DNA of 64,000 nt from Lachnospiraceae bacterium AM93-12TA (GCA_027698105.1 JAQERH010000001.1:1-64000), one strand, 5' to 3'; positions 1 to 9,175 are shown, counted from the first letter of the stretch. The notes: generated by a model from the letters alone, not told the origin. Made by a program: numbers and translations.

Positions 1-160
1 GACCATGTCTATTTTTATGAAATTGATTTTGCGAAATTAATTATACGTCATCTATTTTTTAGCAGTTTTCCATATATTTTTGTTTAGTTCCATACTGGTT
101 TTGTCAAAATAGCCAGTTTCCCTGTATTCAAAGCTGGAAAACAAAACATCTTCTATAACG

Positions 161-217
161 AAAAAAGGCTCTGGATATTCTGCCTTCTCATCACAAAAAA
201 GCAGCTCCAGAGCCTTT
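161..217 (-). terminator. intrinsic terminator after the EamA gene
   Basis: GGCTCTGG (167-174) pairs with CCAGAGCC (207-214), with a second inner pairing CTGC (180-183)/GCAG (201-204). Read on the minus strand the stem is followed by six T (complement of 161-166). It lies downstream of the EamA gene and probably ends that transcript. The rest of 1-287 holds no gene I can support. Confidence 0.7.
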
Positions 218-287
218 ATCGGTATCTTCCATATTTTAAGTTTAAACTATTTATGATATTTCTATCATTAAACATATTCAGAAGTAT

Positions 288-740
288 CTATGGCCAGGCC
301 ATTATCAGTGTTCCCACGGTAATCAAAAGAGCACCCACTCCTGATTTCCATGTAAACTGCTCATGCAGCAGCACAAAGGAAAGAATCAGAGTAATCACAA
401 CACTCATTTTATCAACAGGAACTACCCTGGAAACCTGCCCTATCTGGATAGCCCTGTAATAACAGAGCCACGAAGCGCCTGTGGCCAGACCTGACAGAAT
501 CAGAAACAGCCAGCTTTTTTTACTGATTCCCCCGATTCCATTCTGCCCGCCTGTCAAAAAGACAATTCCCCATGCCATAATCAAAACCACAAAGGTACGT
601 ATCGCTGTGGCCAGATTGGAATTCACTCCTTCAATTCCTATTTTAGCCAGAACTGACGTCAAAGCAGCAAATACTGCCGAACCGACTGCATAGATCAGCC
701 ACACTTTTGTCATCCCCTTATCAAATAATATGCAGATCAT
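288..740 (-). CDS. EamA/DMT-family membrane transporter, single-domain form
   Basis: Predicted inner-membrane permease of the drug/metabolite transporter superfamily; substrate unknown. The 150 residues form one EamA unit with four to five hydrophobic segments, starting at WLIYAVGSAVFAALTSVLAK and ending at GVGALLITVGTLIMAW. The motif ending PVDKMSVVITLILSFVLLHE is typical of the family's last helices. Two-domain members are about 300 residues, so this is the half-length class, which usually works as a dimer. An ATG at 713 would shorten it by nine residues. Neither start has a strong Shine-Dalgarno: AGGG lies about 4 nt before the longer start and AAGGGG abuts the shorter one. It is transcribed away from the HAD gene at 783 and ends before a good terminator. 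Family call is firm; function is not. Confidence 0.85.
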   Translation of the reverse strand: MICILFDKGMTKVWLIYAVGSAVFAALTSVLAKIGIEGVNSNLATAIRTFVVLIMAWGIVFLTGGQNGIGGISKKSWLFLILSGLATGASWLCYYRAIQIGQVSRVVPVDKMSVVITLILSFVLLHEQFTWKSGVGALLITVGTLIMAWP

Positions 741-782
741 CTGACCCTGTTTTTTATCCCTGTTTTTTTATTTCCTGTTACT

Positions 783-1595
783 CTATTCCATCATAAACGT
801 TTCTACCACATGGGCCACACCGTCATCATTGTTGGAATAAGTGATAAAATCTGCCGCTTTCCGGACAGGAAGCACTGCATTCTCCATGGCAACGCCCAGT
901 CCGGCGTACTGAATCATCGTCAGATCATTGTAACCGTCACCGCAGGCAATCATCTGTTCCCGAGCCATGCCGATATGCTCTAACAGCCGTTCCAGGGAAG
1001 CAGCCTTGTCAATTCCCTTGGGAAGAATCTCCAGGAAAAACGGCTCAGAACGGTAAACACTGAACCGGCTTCCCAAGGCAGCTTTCACTCGCGGCTCCAC
1101 CATGGCCAGATAATCTCCGTCATCTAAAAACAGGAATTTCGGTACAGCAAAGTCCAGATACGACTTCATATTTTCAATCTGCCGTATTTCCATACCGTTA
1201 ATCTTCTGCTCAATCAGTCCGTATGGACAGTCCTTATTATTGGTAATAATCGTGTCCCCCTCATAAGTCAGGAAATCAACCCGCTCGTCCTCCGCCAGAC
1301 CGATAATTTTCTCATTGGACTCCACAGGAAGCAGCCGTGAAAAAATCACCTCTCCTGTCCTGCAGTCTGTAATCATGCCTCCATTGTAGGAAAGAATATA
1401 GCTTCCGTACCGGTCCAGTTCCAGCTCCTTCGCCAGAGGCATGACCCCCTGAGTCGGACGGCCGGAAGCCAGCACGATTTTCTTCCCCCTCCTCTGGATT
1501 TCCAAAAGGGCTTCCTTCGTTTTCGGTGTAATCACCTTGTCCCGGTTCGTCAGGGTTCCGTCCAGGTCAAGCACAATAATCTCATATTGGTTCAA
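783..1595 (-). CDS. Cof-type HAD-IIB family phosphatase
   Basis: Cytosolic haloacid-dehalogenase phosphatase of the Cof/YidA type. Members dephosphorylate sugar phosphates or flavin/PLP-type phosphates; the substrate here cannot be read from sequence. Motif I is DLDGT (residues 10-14, nucleophile Asp10). Motif II is in VLASGRPTQG (about 42-51), the motif III lysine is in KGIDKAASL, and motif IV is the acidic GDGYNDLTM near the C-terminus. The C2-type cap sits between motifs II and III. The 270 residues are normal for the family. The start is a TTG with GGAGG seven bases upstream; no ATG lies in frame nearby. It stands alone, with no operon partner that suggests a substrate. Confidence 0.88.
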   Translation of the reverse strand: MNQYEIIVLDLDGTLTNRDKVITPKTKEALLEIQRRGKKIVLASGRPTQGVMPLAKELELDRYGSYILSYNGGMITDCRTGEVIFSRLLPVESNEKIIGLAEDERVDFLTYEGDTIITNNKDCPYGLIEQKINGMEIRQIENMKSYLDFAVPKFLFLDDGDYLAMVEPRVKAALGSRFSVYRSEPFFLEILPKGIDKAASLERLLEHIGMAREQMIACGDGYNDLTMIQYAGLGVAMENAVLPVRKAADFITYSNNDDGVAHVVETFMME

Positions 1596-1639
1596 TGGAT
1601 TTTCCTCCGTTGCATCTCATTTTATAATATTAACTCAAC

Positions 1640-1662
1640 ACAGCGTCTGCTCAGACCGCTGT
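1640..1662 (-). terminator. hairpin between the Rpn and HAD genes
   Basis: ACAGCGTCTG pairs with CAGACCGCTGT across a short loop, with one bulged C. It lies downstream of the Rpn-type gene and upstream of the HAD gene on the minus strand. There is no T-run, so a terminator role is only possible. Confidence 0.3.
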
Positions 1663-1722
1663 CTGAAGTCCTATTATAATAGAAGAGAGCAGAAATGGCA
1701 ATGGGAGGGAAAATGCTAACTA

Positions 1723-2664
1723 TCAACACCCCTTCTGCAGTTCTCCTATTACCTGCTCTATTTCCTGAACTTTCTCTTCCAGTTCCTCCGCAATCTGTTC
1801 TGCTGTCTTGCCCTTTTTCAGCTTTTTCACTACCTGAGAACGCAGATGACTTTTTAGCCCATCTTCACGCCCCTCTTCGCGTCCTTCCTTCAGACCTTCC
1901 TCATATTCTGCTCTTCGGATCAGCTTCAGTTCCCGCTCCTCATCATACTCAAAAATACTCATTTCGATTGCCTCCCCTCGGTTTTTTCTAAGAAAGTCCG
2001 ACAATACTCCCTCATGGATACATTCGTCTACTGCCCTCTCTGCCGCTGCGTCTAACTCCATGGTTTTCGTGTAAAGGCGGATCCTGTCTACAAAAATCAT
2101 ATATTCCTTAAGCGTCCGGCATAATTCCAGCAGTTCTTTGTTTTTTCCCTGGTTAATATTTAACACCTGTACCTTCAGTTCCAGGTTGGGTTCTTCTTTC
2201 TGAGTGCCCACGTATTCAAAGGAATCTGACAGCTTCAGAATGCTGCTCTCTTCCCGCTCTTCCGTTCCATTATAAAATACCAAAAAGTGGGGAGCTGGAA
2301 GTTTTAGTCTCTTAGAAGAATATAAGGTTTCATCCTTCACCAGACCCTGATACGTCCTGGATACATAAAACAGATCTCTAAGGGGCATATTGGGGTTCCA
2401 GGTGGACTGGTGTTCATAGAGGCTCAGCCTGTTATCCAGCAAAAAGGCTACGTCATTTTTCATGTTCATATACACGGCGTTCTCCAGTGTCACCACAGTC
2501 AAAGCCTCTGCGTCCGTATAAGACGTGCGGTTCACTGCATTGTACAGACTCAGCAGATTTTTTCTGTCCTGAAACAGCCTGCGAAAAATCGTGTCCTTGT
2601 AGTCTCTCCTGGCTGGCAGCGCGGATCCAGATGCCAGTACCGTTCCATTTCTCTCCTTATTCAT
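1723..2664 (-). CDS. Rpn-family recombination-promoting nuclease / PD-(D/E)XK transposase-like protein
   Basis: The N-terminal 230 residues have the layout of Rpn-type PD-(D/E)XK nucleases, often labelled putative transposase: DYKDTIFRRLFQDR near residue 21, then a conserved core with LYEHQSTWNPNMPLRDLFY and FYNGTE. The C-terminus is charged and low in complexity (EEGLKEGREEGREDG), then a helix rich in KKLKKGKTAEQIAEEL, as in most Rpn-like proteins. Family members are DNA endonucleases that stimulate RecA-independent recombination; some act in phage defence. The start is supported by AAGGAGG seven bases upstream. No second transposase subunit or terminal inverted repeats were seen, so this is not evidence of an active mobile element. 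Confidence 0.8.
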   Translation of the reverse strand: MNKERNGTVLASGSALPARRDYKDTIFRRLFQDRKNLLSLYNAVNRTSYTDAEALTVVTLENAVYMNMKNDVAFLLDNRLSLYEHQSTWNPNMPLRDLFYVSRTYQGLVKDETLYSSKRLKLPAPHFLVFYNGTEEREESSILKLSDSFEYVGTQKEEPNLELKVQVLNINQGKNKELLELCRTLKEYMIFVDRIRLYTKTMELDAAAERAVDECIHEGVLSDFLRKNRGEAIEMSIFEYDEERELKLIRRAEYEEGLKEGREEGREDGLKSHLRSQVVKKLKKGKTAEQIAEELEEKVQEIEQVIGELQKGC

Positions 2665-2676
2665 TTGTCCTCCTTC

Positions 2677-2705
2677 GCAGGAGAACGAAAATCTCCTGCT
2701 TTTTC
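2677..2705 (+). terminator. plus-strand hairpin with T-run in the Rpn gene leader
   Basis: GCAGGAG (2677-2683) pairs with CTCCTGC (2693-2699), followed by TTTTTC on the plus strand. On the minus strand it sits directly before the Rpn ribosome-binding site, so it could instead be a leader structure of that gene. Confidence 0.3.
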
Positions 2706-2820
2706 ATTATTTTTTGGAAAAGCATAGATTTTCTGAAATGATAATTAGAATCGTAGACGGCCATGAATCGGCCCATGATAAGAAATATATGCTTTGAGAT
2801 AAGTATAACATGGAAGGGGG

Positions 2821-2848
2821 AGGGAAGGCAAGGTGGATTGCCTTCCCT
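2821..2848 (-). terminator. strong hairpin downstream of the polysaccharide operon
   Basis: A perfect 11-bp inverted repeat, AGGGAAGGCAA (2821-2831) and TTGCCTTCCCT (2838-2848), with loop GGTGGA. It is the only strong stem in the gene-free stretch 2665-2974, between the last capsule gene (MBOAT) and the Rpn gene. No T-run follows on the minus strand, so it may be a 3'-end stabilising stem or a weak terminator. Confidence 0.45.
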
Positions 2849-2974
2849 GGTGGATTCTTTAAACATAAATAAAATCTACTTTCTCAATGTTATTTTTTGA
2901 ATATTTCTTGGATTTTCCAATAATTTGTTTTTTACAACTTGAGAGAGCTTTCATTTTCATATATTATTTAAATT

Positions 2975-4513
2975 TCAAAAATTCTGATAAATAAATGTAC
3001 TAACATCATATCCAGGACCATAAAAACCAAAAATGAGAATAGAAAAAATCATTCCGTAATATATCATCCAACGAAACGGAAGCTTCTGTTCTGCCAATCT
3101 GCTGCGTAAAGTCTTTCCTTTTGCATGAAAATGTTGTTGCAGCAAAGATACTGAAAAGAAAATTAGAATTGCTATGATTCCAATGGACAAATCATATGGA
3201 TCTAATCCTAAACGGAATAAAGAGCCGTCTATAAAAATCCACGGATTAAATAATAAAGAGGCTCGCAATATTTGAAAAGCTTCTTTTACAGTTCCAGCTC
3301 GAAAAAAGACAAAACCAATACATACCAGAAAAAAAGTCCTCAGCATCTGAAAAAGGTAATAACCGAAACAAGCTGTGTTAATTCGAAATATGCTAATTAT
3401 TTTTTTAAATGCAGGATCCAAAAGCTGTCCCGATATGATATAGAAGCAATGTAAAAGCCCAGAACCAATAATATATTTCCATTCTCCTCCATGCCAAAGC
3501 CCTACTGTAAACCATAGTATAACCATACCCAAATAAGTTGGAATTTTCTTTCCTCTCTTTTTTCCCAACCTTTTTTTAGCTTTTTCTCCAATCGCCACAA
3601 ATAAATCTGATTTTAATAATGGATAAAACACATAGTCTTTCATCCATGTTCCTAATGTAATATGCCAGCGACGCCAATACTCAGAAACAGAACGGGAAAA
3701 AAACGGAGTATCGAAATTTTCTAGCATACGAATTCCCAGTGCCTCCGATAATCCCAGCGCAATATCCATAGCGCCAGAAAAATCGGCATATAGCTGTACA
3801 GCAAAGCAAACTGTTCCTATTCCTATATAAAATCCCGAATATGTAAAATAATCCCCATAAATAGTTCCGACAATCACAGCCATTCTTTCTGAAATCACCA
3901 GCTTTTTAAAGAGTCCCCATACCATACGCTGAAGTCCAAATGTCACTTTTTTATAATTAAACTTCTTTTCCAAATAAAGTGTCTGCGCCATTTCTCCGTA
4001 TCTATTGATAGGACCTTGTACCAATTGGGGAAAAAAACCTGCAAATAGCATATAACGAAGTAAACTTGTTTCAGCTCTGCAGGTTTTTCTCGATACATCC
4101 AGTAAATATCCTAACACCTGAAGGGTATAAAAAGATAAGCCCAATGGCGCTACCATACATATTTTTTGTAAGGGAACTTCTATACCTAAAGTATGTCCAA
4201 CACTTTGACCCGTATATACAAAAAAATTTAAATATTTAAATATAAACAGAATTCCTAGGTTTAATGCAATAGTGCTGCCTAAAATCGCATATTTTTTCCC
4301 CCTATCAGTTGTTCTCTCTAACAAAAGCGCAGATACCCATGTTGTAAAGATAGACATAGATAAAAATAAAAGCATCCTTCTTCCGCCTGCATACCAGCAG
4401 AAAATAAAAGATGCTAAAATTAAAAGATATGGCTGACAGCGACTGGGAAGATAATAGTATAAAACAAGCAAACCTCCCACTAGAACAAAGAACGGGAATG
4501 ATGTCATTGTCAT
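2975..4513 (-). CDS. MBOAT-family O-acyltransferase (AlgI/DltB-like)
   Basis: A 512-residue polytopic membrane protein with about ten hydrophobic segments, starting at FPFFVLVGGLLVLYYYLP. The MBOAT signature lies in the middle: SVSEYWRRWHITLGTWMKDY, then FTVGLWHGGEWKYIIGSG with the conserved catalytic His. Relatives AlgI, PatA and DltB take an acyl group from a cytoplasmic carrier and pass it to an extracytoplasmic polysaccharide or teichoic acid. It is the last gene of the operon. Its ATG overlaps the TGA of the VOC gene by four bases (ATGA), so translation is coupled. An ACP, an FkbH-like protein and an SGNH protein lie just upstream, which suggests it transfers the ACP-bound acyl group to the polymer. 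The acyl group and acceptor are inferred. Confidence 0.9.
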   Translation of the reverse strand: MTMTSFPFFVLVGGLLVLYYYLPSRCQPYLLILASFIFCWYAGGRRMLLFLSMSIFTTWVSALLLERTTDRGKKYAILGSTIALNLGILFIFKYLNFFVYTGQSVGHTLGIEVPLQKICMVAPLGLSFYTLQVLGYLLDVSRKTCRAETSLLRYMLFAGFFPQLVQGPINRYGEMAQTLYLEKKFNYKKVTFGLQRMVWGLFKKLVISERMAVIVGTIYGDYFTYSGFYIGIGTVCFAVQLYADFSGAMDIALGLSEALGIRMLENFDTPFFSRSVSEYWRRWHITLGTWMKDYVFYPLLKSDLFVAIGEKAKKRLGKKRGKKIPTYLGMVILWFTVGLWHGGEWKYIIGSGLLHCFYIISGQLLDPAFKKIISIFRINTACFGYYLFQMLRTFFLVCIGFVFFRAGTVKEAFQILRASLLFNPWIFIDGSLFRLGLDPYDLSIGIIAILIFFSVSLLQQHFHAKGKTLRSRLAEQKLPFRWMIYYGMIFSILIFGFYGPGYDVSTFIYQNF

Positions 4514-4917
4514 TGCAATACAGAATCCTTTCTCTCAAGTAATTCTATTATCCCCATACTTTCTCCAATTAGAAAAGCCACCCTTTGATTTTTTATGCAT
4601 GGTGCCTCTGATGGTTTTTGAATCAGTACATAGCCTTGGTTTTCTAACATTGAAATTGTTGGTTCTAACGCTTCAGTTTCGTAACAGATATGATATGGTG
4701 TATTTTTATACTTTTTTAACAAACTATACATCGGTGATTCGCTTCCACATGGTTCAATAAGTTCTATTCTGTATGATTCATTCACTAAAAAAGAAATCAT
4801 TATTTTACGCAGTGGATCATAATTGGCTGGGCTCTCAGTTTTATATCCGAGTTTCATAAAAGCCTGTTCTGAATCTGACAGATTCTTTGTCAAATATCCC
4901 ACATGATGTATTTTCAT
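4510..4917 (-). CDS. VOC-family (glyoxalase-like) protein
   Basis: A 135-residue protein with two beta-alpha-beta-beta-beta halves typical of the vicinal oxygen chelate fold. Likely metal ligands are His near residue 5 (KIHHVGYLT), Glu in SYRIELIE, His in PYHICYE and Glu in MGIIELLE. This spacing resembles methylmalonyl-CoA epimerase and glyoxalase I. The gene sits between acpP-like and MBOAT genes and overlaps the latter by four bases. It may epimerise or otherwise remodel the carrier-bound acyl group, but nothing in the sequence fixes the reaction. Its ribosome site is weak (AAAGGAAAG inside the end of the ACP gene). Confidence 0.82.
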   Translation of the reverse strand: MKIHHVGYLTKNLSDSEQAFMKLGYKTESPANYDPLRKIMISFLVNESYRIELIEPCGSESPMYSLLKKYKNTPYHICYETEALEPTISMLENQGYVLIQKPSEAPCIKNQRVAFLIGESMGIIELLERKDSVLQ

Positions 4918-4926
4918 AAATCTACT

Positions 4927-5169
4927 TTACTTTCCTCTCTCCAAAATAATATCTACCATAGCTCCTACATTTTTCATTCCCGTTACTTCTCCCATAGTAA
5001 ATTTTATTTCAAAAGATTTTTCTACTGCCACTATCAGATTGATATGCTCCAAGGAATCCCAGTCTTCAATATCATTCGCTGTTGTGCTATCGTTCACTTG
5101 GATAGTTTCCTCATCAAATACATCACGAAATACCTCATTTAGCTTCTCATACACCTGTTCTCTTGTCAT
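4927..5169 (-). CDS. acyl carrier protein
   Basis: An 80-residue acidic four-helix carrier. The phosphopantetheine serine is Ser39 in the motif DWDSLEHI. It is distinct from a housekeeping ACP by context: it sits directly after the FkbH-like gene and before the VOC and MBOAT genes. In FkbH systems the HAD protein loads a glyceryl group from 1,3-bisphosphoglycerate onto a dedicated ACP; that is the inferred role here. GGAGAGAG lies about eight bases before the ATG. Confidence 0.92.
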   Translation of the reverse strand: MTREQVYEKLNEVFRDVFDEETIQVNDSTTANDIEDWDSLEHINLIVAVEKSFEIKFTMGEVTGMKNVGAMVDIILERGK

Positions 5170-5223
5170 TTTTTCTCTCTCCTTTTATATTGCAGCTTTC
5201 CTATGAATAGTTTCAACATTTTT

Positions 5224-7026
5224 TTAATTTACTTTGATAACTCGATTTCTGCTTTTATCGCAGCAATTCAAATCCAATTTCCAAACGGTACTTCCATTAT
5301 CTGATTCCGATTCCTTAGAAAATCCCTGCTGTTCATAAAAATCTTTTACCATTCGATTTTTGACTGTTGGATAATAATATCCAAAAATTGTTTTAATTCC
5401 TCTTTCCTGGCAGAGACGAAGCAGTTCATCCATCATAGCGAATTCCATATCTCGTTTTAAAACTCTGCAGCTCATTAACCAAAGATCTATATGAAAGTAA
5501 ACTGGCTGTTCCGGATCACAGTGCCCAAAGACAACGGAAACTACTCCATTATCACCAAATTTATCTTCAAGCCTTCCATACAATGTAATATAATCTGAAT
5601 TTTTATTTAATTCTTCCAATTCCATCTGTGTACAACGGCGGGTAGTTAAATTAAACTGATTGCTCTTATTAGTCAGCTGTGCAATTCGCGACATATAAAT
5701 TGAAGAAAAAGGTCTGATTTCTGCCTTCATTTCTAAAGATTTCAAATATTCCTCATAGTCACCATATCTTATTGCCTGCTTTTTCCTGGCTGCATTGGCC
5801 TCGTACATGGCATTTCTTCGGCGATCATCCTCTGAAAAACAAGTTACCTCAAAAAAATCTGAGCGGTCTAATCTTTGAATATATTGTTCTGGTGTCCCAA
5901 TGTCTGGCACAGATGCCTCCGGAATTCCATTGGAGACAATATAACGTTCTGCCGGATTATCATCCACGAATACTAGACTCTCTGTTCCAATATTCAGTTC
6001 TTTGGCAATCTCCTTCATATTCTGATCTTTTGGTTCCCAATTAGCTTTTATCACAAGAAAATCCTCCGGTTTTAAAATGCTATCTGGTCTTTTTAAGCCG
6101 GCCAGTGCATTCTCCTCTTCATTCTTTGAATCAATCGTAAGAAGAATACCCAAATCCTTGTAGGATTTAATATACTGTTGAAACTCTGTATACAGCTGTC
6201 CTACTGATGTTTCCTGTCCAATCTCAATATTTTCTGGTCCATCATCTCCAACTACTCCACCCCAAAGCGTATGATCCAGATCTAAAACAAGTGCTTTTTT
6301 GTTTTTTCCGTAAATTGATTTAATAATATTGGACAGATTAAAACTCAATTCAGGGATTGCTGATATACTACAAGCATATTTATACATGTGCCAACAGAAG
6401 GAATCTGCCCATCTTTGAATTCCATAGCACGAAGAAATATAATTAATATCATTTATATAAAAATTCTCATGATTCCTAGCATATTGAGAAAACTTTTCAT
6501 TCATCCGGTTTACAAAGTTTACCCGCCCACTTAAATCCCAGCAATCTCTGTTTCCTAGAATACGATAAAACGGCAGTTCAAAATTATTTTGAATTACTGG
6601 GCAGGCATATGCTTCCTCAATCTTCTCCCACATACCTAAAAAATGAGAAAACTGTCCCTTCAGCATTGCTTCAATTTCCTGCTCTGTTCTTTCAGAAGAT
6701 GGCCACTCCGTAATGTTCCGCGTACTGGTATGAATATAAATCAAATCCGGTTTAAATGTTATTAATGTCGGATTATCAAACATTACATCCTGATAATACT
6801 GATTATATTCTGACTCATAAAACTCTGGTATAATTCCCTGTTCTAAAAGAAATAATTCAAGCATATCTTTTACATCATGAGTAGTAGAACCACCCAAAAT
6901 AGCGATACGCTTTTTTATAAATGATTACGGATTTAATTCATACTGTTTTATCAACTCTCTTTTGATAGATTTCCTTTTTGTCAAAATGAAGCCACTGTCA
7001 AATGGATACTGTAATTCCTTTCTCAT
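5224..7026 (-). pseudogene. FkbH-like HAD-IIIC glyceryl-ACP loading protein, interrupted by an in-frame stop
   Basis: FkbH-type proteins dephosphorylate 1,3-bisphosphoglycerate and load the glyceryl group onto an ACP. The open part (5224-6897, 557 residues from a TTG) has the HAD nucleophile motif DLDHT at 206-210 and a GNAT-like C-terminal domain with the block LTNKSNQFNLTTRR. It starts in the middle of the conserved strand IAILGGSTT. Reading upstream in the same frame gives a good FkbH N-terminus (MRKELQYPFDSGFILTKRKS) from an ATG at 7026-7024. That ATG overlaps the SGNH gene's TGA as ATGA. The two parts are split by one TAA at 6927-6925, codon 34 of 601. So either this is a recent nonsense mutation, a sequence error, or translation restarts at the TTG (6897-6895), which lacks a good ribosome site. 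Family call is firm; activity is doubtful. Confidence 0.8.
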
Positions 7027-8042
7027 TGTTTTTTCTCCAATTTTTCTTTTCTATTCTCCATATATTTTTTACATAAATATCGACTAAATTCTCCAGCCCC
7101 CTTTCCATTTAAATGAGATGCGTCCTGATAATACTGTTTTTCTGTTTTTACTGTACAATTTTCATCTAAATTAAAATCGACATAAGTAATCCCTGTCTCA
7201 TCAGCCTTTTTCTGAAAAAATTCGTAGATTTCCTGATATCTTGGTTCCTGCCTCAGGTAGTTTTCATAAACAGGAATTGAAATAAATTGCAATGCAACAC
7301 CACGTTCTTCACACAGAGAAACGATTCTGTCCAAATATTCAACCTGTCTCCAGCTGATTGTCTCCTCCTCCCAGAGAACAGAATCAGCTAATTCACTATC
7401 CATTATTGGATAAGAGTAAACAAATCCTCTCCCGGCATATTTTTCTGTCTCACGTTCTGCATAACTGTAATCTAATGTTTTGTATCTGTTGTCCGTTAAA
7501 TGCATCGACAGATTTACAAGCATTTGTCTCGGCATCTTCCAACCTTCTTTATACCGTATAACATTAGAAACGACTGTATTAGAATATATTGGATTTTTTA
7601 ATACATCTTCTGCATATAAGACTTTATTCATGCTAGGTTTAAAATAATCTAATAAAATATGTGTACGAATCGTTGGATCGTTTAAATGTTGCTGAAACAT
7701 AACATAGTTAATATCATACACAATTGTTTTAACTTCTGTCTCATTTAAAATTTCCTTCAGCAAATAATAACTGTCTTCGGGGCGCTGATTAGAGCTGCCT
7801 GCATTATAACTACGGACTCCCAGACTTTGATCTATATATTCAGGATCGATTCCCCGATAAACATGGGAAGCTCCCAAAAATAACACATCAATCTGTTCTT
7901 CCTTGTACATTTCTTTTATCATGAACCTAGTATACGAGGCTTTATCATTGACTACGCTCAAAGAATAGAGCCAAAAAATCACTGCTCCTATCAAAATAAA
8001 ACAGACAGCTCTATTCCACTGTCTTCTCTCCATAACTAACAT
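7023..8042 (-). CDS. SGNH-hydrolase/DltD-like membrane-anchored protein
   Basis: A 339-residue protein with one N-terminal membrane segment (about residues 11-29) and an SGNH-like domain outside. Block I is VLFLGASHVYRG with nucleophile Ser59, and the C-terminal catalytic pair is in YQDASHLNGKGAGEF. DltD and AlgJ/AlgX-type partners of MBOAT acyltransferases have this design. The start at 8042 is chosen because its ATG overlaps the upstream aminotransferase's TGA (TGATG). A longer reading frame to 8135 lies entirely inside that gene. The stop overlaps the fkbH ATG. It probably works with the MBOAT to finish acyl transfer to the polymer, or removes acyl groups. Confidence 0.82.
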   Translation of the reverse strand: MLVMERRQWNRAVCFILIGAVIFWLYSLSVVNDKASYTRFMIKEMYKEEQIDVLFLGASHVYRGIDPEYIDQSLGVRSYNAGSSNQRPEDSYYLLKEILNETEVKTIVYDINYVMFQQHLNDPTIRTHILLDYFKPSMNKVLYAEDVLKNPIYSNTVVSNVIRYKEGWKMPRQMLVNLSMHLTDNRYKTLDYSYAERETEKYAGRGFVYSYPIMDSELADSVLWEEETISWRQVEYLDRIVSLCEERGVALQFISIPVYENYLRQEPRYQEIYEFFQKKADETGITYVDFNLDENCTVKTEKQYYQDASHLNGKGAGEFSRYLCKKYMENRKEKLEKKQ

Positions 8043-9175
8043 CACCCAAAAAATTCTTTTACGGAATCTATAATGTAATTCTGTTCTTCTAGTTCCATAT
8101 ATGGATGTATAGGCAATGACAGTACTGTTTCGCAAAGTTTATCTGTCACAGGACATAATTGATATAACTTATTTCCTTCGAAAGCCTTCTGCCGATGCAT
8201 AGGAATTGGATAATAAATCATCGTTGGTATCTCCCGTTCCTTCAAAAAATTTTGGAGCCTATCTCTAATTTCTCTGTCTTTTACTTGAATGGTATACTGC
8301 GCCCAGCTGGAATAAAACGATTCTGGAATAGCAGGCGTCTTCATCACATGCTGAAGTTCTCTAAAGCTGGTTTCATAGTTTTCTGCAACTTTATTTACCT
8401 TTTCTAATTCATAGTCCTGAAAAGCCTTTAACTTAGAAAGCAGAATAGCCGCTTGAAGCGTATCTAAACGGGAATTCCACCCAATACGAATATTCTCATA
8501 TTTGTGAGAGCCCTTCCCGTGCACACGAATTGATTTTAAATACTCTGAAATTTCATCATCATCTGTAAAAACTGCTCCTCCATCTCCATAGCATCCTAAT
8601 GGCTTTGCCGGAAAAAACGAAGTAGTAGAGATTTCTCCAAAGGCACAGGATCTTTTCCCATTCAGGCTTCCTCCAAATCCCTGCGCGCCATCTTCTAAAA
8701 CTTTTAAATCATATTTTTTAGCAACCGCCTCTATCTTCTCATAATCTGCAGGTAAACCAAATAAATCTACAGGAATCACCAGCTTAGGAACCAGCTTTCC
8801 TTCCTCTAATACTACCTTTATCGCCTCTTCCAGCTTCTCTACATCCATATTGAATGTATCTTCATCTACATCCACAAAAATTGGAGTTGCACCTTCAAAA
8901 GATACTACCTCTCCAGTAGCAAAGAAAGTAAAATCCGGAACAAACACAGCATCTCCTTCTTTAATTCCCCAGGCCATCAAAGCCATAGATAAGGCGTCTG
9001 TACCATTGCCACAGGTAATACAGTGTTTTCTTCCTACATATGCTGCTAGCTGACGTTCTAATTCAGCAACCTGAGGGCCACTGATGAAAGATGTATTAAC
9101 AATAACATCATGAATAGCTGCATCAATGGATAGTTTTAAAACTTCATATTGTTTTTTAAGATCTCGAAATTGCAT
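8042..9175 (-). CDS. DegT/DnrJ/EryC1-family sugar aminotransferase, WbpE/WlbC-like
   Basis: A PLP-dependent nucleotide-sugar aminotransferase of 377 residues. The PLP lysine is Lys191 in SFFPAKPLG, and the ring-stacking acid is in VLEDGAQGFGG. The sequence opens with MQFRDLKKQYEVLKLSID, typical of enzymes that aminate UDP-3-keto-GlcNAcA (WbpE, WlbC). The chosen ATG at 9175 has GAGGAGG eight bases upstream; the frame extends five codons further but without a site. The locus also encodes WbpA-, WbpB- and WbpD-like proteins, which completes this amination step. It lies over 10 kb from them and immediately before the acylation module. Confidence 0.88.
   Translation of the reverse strand: MQFRDLKKQYEVLKLSIDAAIHDVIVNTSFISGPQVAELERQLAAYVGRKHCITCGNGTDALSMALMAWGIKEGDAVFVPDFTFFATGEVVSFEGATPIFVDVDEDTFNMDVEKLEEAIKVVLEEGKLVPKLVIPVDLFGLPADYEKIEAVAKKYDLKVLEDGAQGFGGSLNGKRSCAFGEISTTSFFPAKPLGCYGDGGAVFTDDDEISEYLKSIRVHGKGSHKYENIRIGWNSRLDTLQAAILLSKLKAFQDYELEKVNKVAENYETSFRELQHVMKTPAIPESFYSSWAQYTIQVKDREIRDRLQNFLKEREIPTMIYYPIPMHRQKAFEGNKLYQLCPVTDKLCETVLSLPIHPYMELEEQNYIIDSVKEFFG

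Noticed and set aside
1723..2664. Rpn-type gene as part of an insertion sequence
   Set aside because: I saw no terminal inverted repeats or target duplications; Rpn-like proteins are common as single genes.
2657..2866. 69-residue frame overlapping the start of the Rpn-type gene
   Set aside because: It has no ribosome site and runs through the hairpins and the Rpn leader.
7026..8135. Longer SGNH protein starting at 8135
   Set aside because: The extra 31 residues lie inside the upstream aminotransferase gene; the TGATG overlap at 8042 gives a better start.
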